Positions 1 to 4,668 of a stretch of DNA of 5,670 nucleotides are shown piece after piece. The translations under genes were made by a program, and so were the position numbers. The DNA is from JBBFMJ01 sp037441225 (GTDB lineage: Bacteria; Acidobacteriota; Thermoanaerobaculia; UBA2201), in assembly GCA_037441225.1 (NCBI GenBank), contig JBBISU010000142.1, positions 1 through 5,670 of the forward strand, written 5' to 3'. The notes under the pieces were generated by a model. That model had not been told where the DNA came from. It was given only the letters and a program-made list of their open reading frames with translations, and made no database searches. Each line of letters opens with the position of its first letter. Positions within the stretch are counted from its first letter, which is position 1.

Positions 1-60
1 GAAGATTTAAAAAAAATCTTAATCAACCTATTACTTAAAAAATGGGAAGTTAGGGTTTAA
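1..60 (+). CDS. 3' end of an upstream gene (partial, unidentified)
   Basis: Reading frame 1 is open from the first base of the window to a TAA at 58-60 and gives 19 residues ending in LLLKKWEVRV. The other two forward frames hit stops at 7-9 and 34-36. The composition (Lys, Leu, Ile, one Trp) resembles the C-terminus of a soluble or helical protein. The next gene begins only 8 bases later, which would fit a tightly packed operon. The stretch is too short to identify and could be chance in such AT-rich DNA. Confidence 0.35.
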   Translation, partial: EDLKKILINLLLKKWEVRV

Positions 61-68
61 TATTTTGA

Positions 69-1149
69 TTGAAAGAAATTATGATTTTAACTATAATATT
101 TTTATTATTTTCATTAAATATTTTTTCTTTAGATTTTGAGCCAAAAGGGGTTCTTCGGATAGAAAAGTCCTCAAAAATTACAGCAAAATATGAAAGTTTT
201 ATTAAAATAAAAGCAATAAAAAAAATATCAGAAAATAGATTTTTAATTCTTTTGACAAGGCAGACTTTTTATGATCCCTCAAGTTTGAATGATTTAGATG
301 AAATTGAAAAGAAAAGAAGGAAAAGAGGCAATATTATTAGCAGAACAGCCAAAAGCAGAATGGAAAACATTTCTTGCTTTTATAGATAAAAAGGGGAAAA
401 TATTGCAAGAAGGAGAGGAAATTAAGATGAGCATTCCTCCAAATGAATACCTCCCGCCTTTTGAATTAGAAGAGGAAGAAAATTGCCCATACGGTTATTT
501 GAGTATAGGGAGCAAAAAAATATTTTGTTATAATTTTTCTCTTTCTGTAAGCTTTAAAATTGATATTCCATTGAACAACATAAAAGTTTATGGTACAGAA
601 AAAACTGGAAAAAATTACAAAATTTGGGTTATAGGAAAACCAGAAAAAGCAAATAAAAGTTTTTGCAAGATTTATGATCTAAAAGAAAAGAAATGGCAGG
701 AAGTAAATTTTAGCATTGAAAAATTTTATCAAAATATCATATTGGACATAAAAAAGCTGGAAGGAATTTTAGAAAAAGATAGCATAGATTTTTATAGCAT
801 AGAAGAAGATATAAGCAATTCAACTATTGATTTTATAGATTCTGTAGATGAAAAAATAAAAAGAGAAGATATGGGCAACATTAAGAGAAAGCATTTTTTC
901 TTTTGTTCCCTTAATTCAAAAGGAGATATTTTTATAAAGAAAATAAAATTGGTCTTTGAAATTGGAACTGCAGAAGATGTATTATTTGATGAAGAAGAGG
1001 GAATTGTTAAATTTCCTCCCATTTATGAACAGGAAAAATTGATAGTGTATAAGATTAAAGATTCCTTTTTATTTATTAATGAGGCAGTAAATGCTATATT
1101 TAAAAAAGGGAATAGGGAATCTTTAAAAAATAATTGCTTTTCATTTTAG
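69..1149 (+). pseudogene. Exported protein of unknown function, interrupted by a one-base frameshift
   Basis: Two overlapping frames form one gene. The first (69-389) starts at TTG 69 (MKEIMILTIIFLL...) and supplies a signal peptide of about 20 residues, probably cleaved after NIFS-L. The second (to the TAA at 1147-1149) supplies the remaining 260 or so residues and has no signal peptide or Shine-Dalgarno site at its first ATG (298). The whole span is 1081 bases, one more than 360 codons, so removing one base restores a 359-residue protein. The shift must lie in the purine-rich run at about 300-328; downstream the first frame degenerates while the second reads AILLAEQPKAEWKTFLAFID. An alternative start is ATG 81, which loses the charged MKEI. 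Neither start has a strong ribosome binding site, so coupling to an upstream gene is possible. The product is Lys/Glu-rich with many beta-strand-like segments and a few cysteines, perhaps a beta-propeller-like envelope protein. I do not recognise a family. A sequencing indel is as likely as a true pseudogene. Confidence 0.7.
1055..1126. repeat. 11-bp perfect inverted repeat inside the 3' end of the gene
   Basis: The arm TTAAAGATTCC at 1055-1065 is the exact reverse complement of GGAATCTTTAA at 1116-1126, with a 50-base spacer. It lies within coding sequence (encoding ...KIKDSF... and ...RESLKN...) just before the stop at 1149. There is no uridine run directly after it, so it is not a standard terminator. 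It could be an mRNA 3'-end stem or chance; the low complexity of the DNA makes chance a real option. Confidence 0.35.
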
Positions 1150-1240
1150 CTTTTTATTTAGAGAGATTTTTATTTGAGGATATAATCCATTTTCGGGAAG
1201 ATTTTACTTGATGCAATTTAATAAATTGAAAAATTTTTTA

Positions 1241-1249
1241 TGCTATAAT
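1241..1249 (+). promoter_or_regulatory. Extended -10 promoter (TGCTATAAT)
   Basis: TGCTATAAT is a perfect extended -10 element (TGn plus TATAAT) for a housekeeping sigma factor. No good -35 hexamer sits 16-18 bases upstream. The TTGAAA at 1226-1231 is only 12 bases from the -10, too close to be the partner, but extended -10 promoters can work without one. Predicted transcription start is about 1256, some 180 bases upstream of the 473-residue gene. This implies a long leader RNA and places the start on the ATG of a small ORF. Confidence 0.6.
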
Positions 1250-1255
1250 ATTTAG

Positions 1256-1384
1256 ATGTTTCAAATTATTTCTGTTTTTTTATTTTTTTATTATGATATT
1301 AAAGCACAAGAAAGTGTTTTAGATAAAGATCTGCAAATAGCAAAAATAACAAACAAAGAAACAAAGAAACAAAGGACCTCCTAA
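1256..1384 (+). CDS. Possible 42-codon leader peptide (or gene remnant)
   Basis: ATG 1256 to TAA 1382-1384 encodes 42 residues. It begins with a signal-like hydrophobic stretch (MFQIISVFLFFYYDIKAQES) followed by a Lys/Thr/Gln-rich tail ending KKQRTS. The ATG coincides with the start site predicted from the extended -10 at 1241-1249, so translation would be leaderless; no Shine-Dalgarno sequence is available. The stop codon overlaps the GACCTCCT element that can mask the next gene's ribosome binding site. A ribosome terminating here would cover that element and free the downstream site. The coding tail runs through a three-copy 8-bp tandem repeat. It may instead be the decayed start of an exported-protein gene, or not translated at all. 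Confidence 0.4.
   Translation: MFQIISVFLFFYYDIKAQESVLDKDLQIAKITNKETKKQRTS
1352..1375 (+). repeat. Three tandem copies of an 8-bp unit (AACAAAGA)
   Basis: Copies lie at 1352-1359, 1360-1367 and 1368-1375; the third ends in G instead of A. The unit length is not a multiple of three, so gain or loss of one copy would shift the frame of the 42-codon leader ORF and change where it stops relative to the masking element that begins at 1375. Three copies is a low number for a slippage-prone locus. Confidence 0.7.
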
Positions 1385-1434
1385 TTGGAAGGGGAAAATT
1401 CATTCTATTAAATTAAAAAAATTTAAAGGAGGTC
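1375..1434 (+). promoter_or_regulatory. Candidate Shine-Dalgarno-masking hairpin (translational attenuator)
   Basis: GACCTCCT at 1375-1382 is the exact reverse complement of AGGAGGTC at 1427-1434, which is the ribosome binding site of the gene starting at 1437. A further G-U pair (1374 with 1435) is possible, and the loop is 44 bases. Pairing would hide the site. A competing local hairpin can form between CCTCC (1377-1381) and GGA-A-GG (1387-1392, with A1390 bulged) around a TAATT loop; it would tie up the masking strand and leave the site free. The TAA of the 42-codon leader ORF lies at 1382-1384, so a terminating ribosome would also release it. The complementarity is directly seen; the regulatory role is inferred. 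Confidence 0.5.
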
Positions 1435-1436
1435 TA

Positions 1437-2858
1437 ATGAAAAAATTGTTAATTATTATATTTTTAATTCTTCTTTTTTTAAATTTTGGAATTTATTGTC
1501 AAGATGATCCTTCTGGTGCAACCCATTTTAATTATTCTCCTGATCATCATAGGGAAATTTATTGTATTCTTGATGATCCAGAATGTTATTATAATGGTAT
1601 ATATACCTATTGGGAGTCATGGTATACTAATGAAATGAGCGAATATAGATATTTTAATCAGGATTATGGTTGGACCTTTGATTTCTCAAATATAAATATT
1701 TTAGGAATACATCAAGTAAATTCATCAATTCCATCAGGGACATCACTTCAAAATGGCAAAATATTAACTCGTGCTTGGCTTGGGTTAAATCTGGCTAAAC
1801 CAGGAGAAGTGAAAAATGCAAGTATGAAAATTGAGACATGGGATGTTGATTCACCAGAAGAAAAAGATTATATATATTTTGATGAAGAGATTGTCAGAGA
1901 ACTAAATGGCTATCCAGGTATTTTATACATTGACAACTTTGAAGATATTCCATTAGAATTCTTTAATGACTATAAACTAAATGTAATGCTTGATATTGAT
2001 GCAGAGCATAATGTAAATTACTGGGCGCTTCAAATAGGATGGTCTGCCTTAAAAGTAAATTTTAAGCTAACCGATGCTACCGGTAATTTAAATCTTACTT
2101 CAAAAAGGAATGAGGTTTTAGGTCCATACTATGATTTTCTTGAAGGACCAATCACCTTCACAGAACCAGGATTCGTAAATTATTTTTTGGAAACTTGGGA
2201 TCAGAGGGATGAAACTTGCAGTTTGCCAAATATTTACAATTGTAATAGAACCTTGATAAGACCAGTTGAAGAAAATATATTTTTTAATGAAGCTAATCCT
2301 AGAATTTATTATGATTTAGAAAATGGTGAAGGTCATAGATACTTTGAAGTTCAATGGCTTCCAGCTGATTATGAGAAATGCTTTAATGTAACTTGTTATT
2401 ATACTCCGGTAGAAGAAGAATTTAAAGGTGGTTGCTTGAAAAAAGAGCATTATAATTGGTGCTCAGGTGCAAACCCGCCTTCTGAATGTTATAATAATAA
2501 ATTTATGCGTAAAGTAATGCGGCAGGGATCTGGAAGAGCAAAGAATGGTGAAATTGTTCAATATTTAGAAGATCAAGATTGCTATTATATATCTGATTGC
2601 CCAAGAACTTCTTCAGGAAGATGTGCTCAAGCAGGAAGGACTATTGCTGTGGATAGATCCTATGAGAATCAGCCACCTGTTATTCCATGGCTTTCCACTG
2701 TAAATATTAATGGTACTGGTGAAAGGGTTGCAGAAGATACGGGACACATAGATCAAATAGATGGGTATGATATAGATGTTTATCAGGGATTTGGGGAATC
2801 TGCCTGTTATCCATCCCCTTGGGATGGAGAATACTGGGTAAAATTTATTAGATATTAA
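1437..2858 (+). CDS. Secreted Cys-rich protein with C-terminal 3D domain, candidate peptidoglycan-cleaving enzyme
   Basis: The start at ATG 1437 is fixed by a consensus AAAGGAGG site ending 4 bases upstream. Residues 1-21 form a signal peptide (Lys-Lys, long hydrophobic core, then YC-QDD). Residues about 84-212 look like an all-beta domain (ETWDVDSP, then ..YWALQIGWSALKV), followed by a second beta-rich segment at about 225-330. Residues about 357-470 match the 3D domain seen in MltA and YuiC-type proteins: GSGRAKNG, then GRTIAVD (Asp406), PVIPWLSTVNINGTG, AEDTG (Asp434) and YDIDVY (Asp447), which supply the three conserved aspartates. In this family the domain is a double-psi beta-barrel linked to lytic transglycosylase-type cleavage of peptidoglycan; activity here is inferred. 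The mature part has 13 cysteines, densest at 315-396, implying disulfides in an extracytoplasmic compartment. No G5, LysM or Rpf segment is visible, so the N-terminal part differs from common 3D proteins. It is followed 13 bases later by the PD40 gene, in one operon. Confidence 0.85.
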   Translation: MKKLLIIIFLILLFLNFGIYCQDDPSGATHFNYSPDHHREIYCILDDPECYYNGIYTYWESWYTNEMSEYRYFNQDYGWTFDFSNINILGIHQVNSSIPSGTSLQNGKILTRAWLGLNLAKPGEVKNASMKIETWDVDSPEEKDYIYFDEEIVRELNGYPGILYIDNFEDIPLEFFNDYKLNVMLDIDAEHNVNYWALQIGWSALKVNFKLTDATGNLNLTSKRNEVLGPYYDFLEGPITFTEPGFVNYFLETWDQRDETCSLPNIYNCNRTLIRPVEENIFFNEANPRIYYDLENGEGHRYFEVQWLPADYEKCFNVTCYYTPVEEEFKGGCLKKEHYNWCSGANPPSECYNNKFMRKVMRQGSGRAKNGEIVQYLEDQDCYYISDCPRTSSGRCAQAGRTIAVDRSYENQPPVIPWLSTVNINGTGERVAEDTGHIDQIDGYDIDVYQGFGESACYPSPWDGEYWVKFIRY

Positions 2859-2861
2859 ATT

Positions 2862-2867
2862 AGGAGG
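2862..2867 (+). promoter_or_regulatory. Strong ribosome binding site AGGAGG
   Basis: A consensus AGGAGG sits 4 bases before ATG 2872 and 3 bases after the stop of the 3D-domain gene. It fixes the start of the second operon gene and shows independent initiation with short spacing, so no separate promoter is needed. Confidence 0.85.
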
Positions 2868-2871
2868 AGAT

Positions 2872-3768
2872 ATGTTTAAAAAATTATTTTGCTTAAGTTT
2901 ATTTTTATTTTTTTCATTAATTTCTTTTTCAATTGAAAGGAAATTTTTGCTTCAAATTGAGGATGATTTATTTCTTTATAAAGAAAAAGAAAATTCACTT
3001 TATCGTTTAACATACGATAAAGAACCAATTGACAAAGCTGTTTGGTCACCTGATGGGAAATACATTGCTTATGGCTTTGCAAGGAGGGATTTAACGGCTG
3101 ATTTTGTTATAGTTGATGAATCAGGTCAGGAAATTGATAGAAAAAAAATTGCTCCAATAGAAGGAGATGAATATTCAAATAATGATGTAAGGCTTATATT
3201 AGAAATTGAATGGAGAGAAGACAATGCAATAATTACAAATGCAAATGTAGGTCCCCATGGTGGTTATATAGATATATGGGAGTTTAATCCTTCATCTAAA
3301 AAGATTAAACATTTTAAAAGGATTTCAGATTATTGGGAATATGGTTGTGATATTTCTCAAAAGAAAGATTTTATGGCTTGCTTAACCTATAGTTATTCCG
3401 ATATTCCAGAGGAAGGAAAAGAAATAGAAATTGTAAATGGGTTTAAAATAAAAGATCTTAGTAAAAAAGATTTGCCTGAAGATTTTGAATATGATGATCG
3501 CAACCCCAAAAGAATTAATATTGATTTTATAAAAGAGCCAGAATATGTAAAATATTTATCAGATAATGAAATCCTTTTAGTTCCTCATAACAAAGGAGAA
3601 TTTTACATTTATAACATAAAGGAAGATAAATGGGAAAAGAAAAAGAAGCTACCAGAAGGTGTTATATTAAAGAAAGAGATTCCAGAAATGTTAAAATTTA
3701 AAATTAAAGAAAAGGAATATGAAATAAATGATTCAAGGAAAATTTTTGATTTATTTGTAGAAAAATAA
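2872..3768 (+). CDS. Exported WD40-like (PD40/TolB-like) beta-propeller protein
   Basis: The 298-residue product begins with a clear signal peptide (MFKKLFCLSLFLFFSLISFS, cleavage near residue 20-22). The one diagnostic motif is AVWSPDGKYIAY at about 56-67, the core of a PD40 blade as in TolB and related periplasmic beta-propellers. The preceding DLFLYKEKENSLYRLTYD supplies the partner strands. Later stretches (DIWEFNPSSKKIKHF at about 134-148 and EFYIYNIKEDKWEKK at about 243-257) have the blade-like pattern of reporting a value, but they are diverged and only one canonical repeat is visible. The length would allow about five to six blades. It is probably a periplasmic or surface binding scaffold rather than an enzyme. 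It is the second gene of the operon with the 3D-domain protein and the last before the terminator, which hints that the two act together at the cell envelope. Its partner is unknown. Confidence 0.75.
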   Translation: MFKKLFCLSLFLFFSLISFSIERKFLLQIEDDLFLYKEKENSLYRLTYDKEPIDKAVWSPDGKYIAYGFARRDLTADFVIVDESGQEIDRKKIAPIEGDEYSNNDVRLILEIEWREDNAIITNANVGPHGGYIDIWEFNPSSKKIKHFKRISDYWEYGCDISQKKDFMACLTYSYSDIPEEGKEIEIVNGFKIKDLSKKDLPEDFEYDDRNPKRINIDFIKEPEYVKYLSDNEILLVPHNKGEFYIYNIKEDKWEKKKKLPEGVILKKEIPEMLKFKIKEKEYEINDSRKIFDLFVEK

Positions 3769-3821
3769 ACAAAGGAAAAGCATAATAAATTTATGGTTGT
3801 ATGGAGAGATATTCCAAAAAT

Positions 3822-3850
3822 AAAAGAGGGGGGACCTCTCCCCTCTTTTT
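3822..3850 (+). terminator. Intrinsic (Rho-independent) terminator
   Basis: AAAAGAGGGG (3822-3831) pairs perfectly with CCCCTCTTTT (3840-3849) across an 8-base loop, followed by TCTTTT. It lies 53 bases after the stop of the PD40 gene and closes the two-gene operon. A smaller alternative pairing, AGAGG (3825-3829) with CCTCT (3835-3839), uses the loop bases. The A-rich left flank and T-rich right flank could also serve a reverse-strand transcript, but no reverse gene is seen. Confidence 0.9.
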
Positions 3851-3883
3851 CTTTTAGTGTCAAAATTTTGATTAAGATTTTTT

Positions 3884-4543
3884 TTGATTTCTTTTGTTTT
3901 TATGATTTTTTTTATAGTATTTTTAAATTTTAATATTGAACATTTAATTGAATTTAGATTTGAAAAATTAAAATTTGAAGATTTTGAAAAAATAAAAAAT
4001 TGGTATTTAAACCAAAAAGATTTGAAAAATTTTGAAGCAATTTATAATGAGAAAAACCTTATAATAAAATATTATGTAGATTTGAAGTCAAAATATATTA
4101 TTCCTCCATGGGAAGAAATGGGAATGAAAGGTCCCAAAAAAGCAAATTTGCAAAAAAATTTTTTCCATTCTTTAAAAAATCCAGAAAACTTTTTTCATCC
4201 ACAACAAAATGGAATATTTTGGAAAATTTTGTTTACTTTCCCTTTATTATGGAAATTATTTTTTTTAGTTTTAACAATATTTGTTTTTCCGATTTTTGAG
4301 GAGCTACTTTTTAGAGCCATAATTTTAGGTCTCTTTGCCAGAGGAAATAAAAAGATTTTGGGCACAATTTATTCTTCTTTTATTTTTTTCATAATGCACT
4401 TTAATTTAAAATATTTAATACTGTATTTTATAATAAGCATAATTTTATCTATAATATACTTAAAATCAAGAGATATTACTTCCCCGATCCTCTGTCACAT
4501 TATGAACAATGCAATTTATTTTATCCTGATTTATGTTTCTTAA
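3884..4543 (+). CDS. CPBP family (Abi/Rce1-type) intramembrane metalloprotease
   Basis: All three signature motifs of the family are present in order: EELLFR (Glu139-Glu140...Arg144, EExxxR), FFIMH (Phe168...His172, FxxxH) and HIMNN (His205...Asn209, HxxxN). In the family the glutamates and histidines form a catalytic centre within the membrane. Members include the CAAX-processing Rce1 and bacteriocin-immunity or Abi proteins. The 219 residues hold an N-terminal membrane segment (about 3-17), a soluble Lys-rich stretch (about 20-110) and four or so hydrophobic segments from 112 to 218. This is somewhat short for the family, with a long soluble insert before the core. The start is uncertain: TTG 3884 or ATG 3902, neither with a Shine-Dalgarno site. 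An 8-T run (3878-3885) sits at the 5' end, and with one T fewer the frame would extend to TTG 3868, giving MIKIFLISF, a more normal charged N-terminus. It follows the terminator, so it needs its own promoter, which I could not identify. The substrate is unknown; no bacteriocin genes are nearby. Confidence 0.85.
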   Translation: MISFVFMIFFIVFLNFNIEHLIEFRFEKLKFEDFEKIKNWYLNQKDLKNFEAIYNEKNLIIKYYVDLKSKYIIPPWEEMGMKGPKKANLQKNFFHSLKNPENFFHPQQNGIFWKILFTFPLLWKLFFLVLTIFVFPIFEELLFRAIILGLFARGNKKILGTIYSSFIFFIMHFNLKYLILYFIISIILSIIYLKSRDITSPILCHIMNNAIYFILIYVS

Positions 4544-4668
4544 AATAAAATAAGGAAATATAAAAAAATCCTTTACTTATAATGAATTTTTGAGTGGAAT
4601 TAATATGTATGGAATCCAAAACCTTCATAAATTCGAAAGTAATTTTTTTCAAATGAAAGAAGCATTAT
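4544..4668. other. Short intergenic gap with weak promoter-like sequence
   Basis: This 125-base AT-rich gap separates the CPBP gene from the next signal-peptide gene. It contains a TATAAT at 4578-4583 with no convincing -35 and no extended -10 TG, so it is a weak candidate promoter for the gene at 4669. A 5-bp inverted repeat (AAGGA 4552-4556 with TCCTT 4569-4573) lacks a following T-run and is not a credible terminator. Confidence 0.3.

Noticed and set aside
792..1022. Open frame on the - strand opposite the first gene
   Set aside because: It is a low-complexity shadow (poly-Ser, Phe, Ile) of the Glu/Asp/Lys-rich + strand gene, with no ribosome binding site.
1151..1180. Imperfect direct repeat (TTTTTATTTAGAGA / TTTTTATTTGAGGA, 16-base period)
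   Set aside because: Only two imperfect low-complexity copies; expected by chance in DNA this AT-rich.
1181..1186. A second TATAAT hexamer upstream of the extended -10
   Set aside because: No acceptable -35 and no TG extension; the element at 1241-1249 is clearly better.
2876..3082. Open frame on the - strand over the start of the PD40 gene
   Set aside because: It overlaps the signal peptide and PD40 motif of a well-supported gene and has no ribosome binding site or recognisable motif.
3609..3863. Open frame on the - strand spanning the terminator
   Set aside because: It would read through the terminator stem and mirrors the Lys-rich C-terminus of the PD40 protein, giving Phe/Ser-rich sequence.
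4108..4299. Second open frame inside the CPBP gene
   Set aside because: It lies wholly within the CPBP coding region in another frame; the CPBP frame has all three catalytic motifs.
3884..4543. Reading the CPBP gene as a bacteriocin immunity or phage-abortive gene
   Set aside because: The family motifs are clear, but no small bacteriocin-like gene, transporter or phage gene lies next to it, so the specific role is unsupported.
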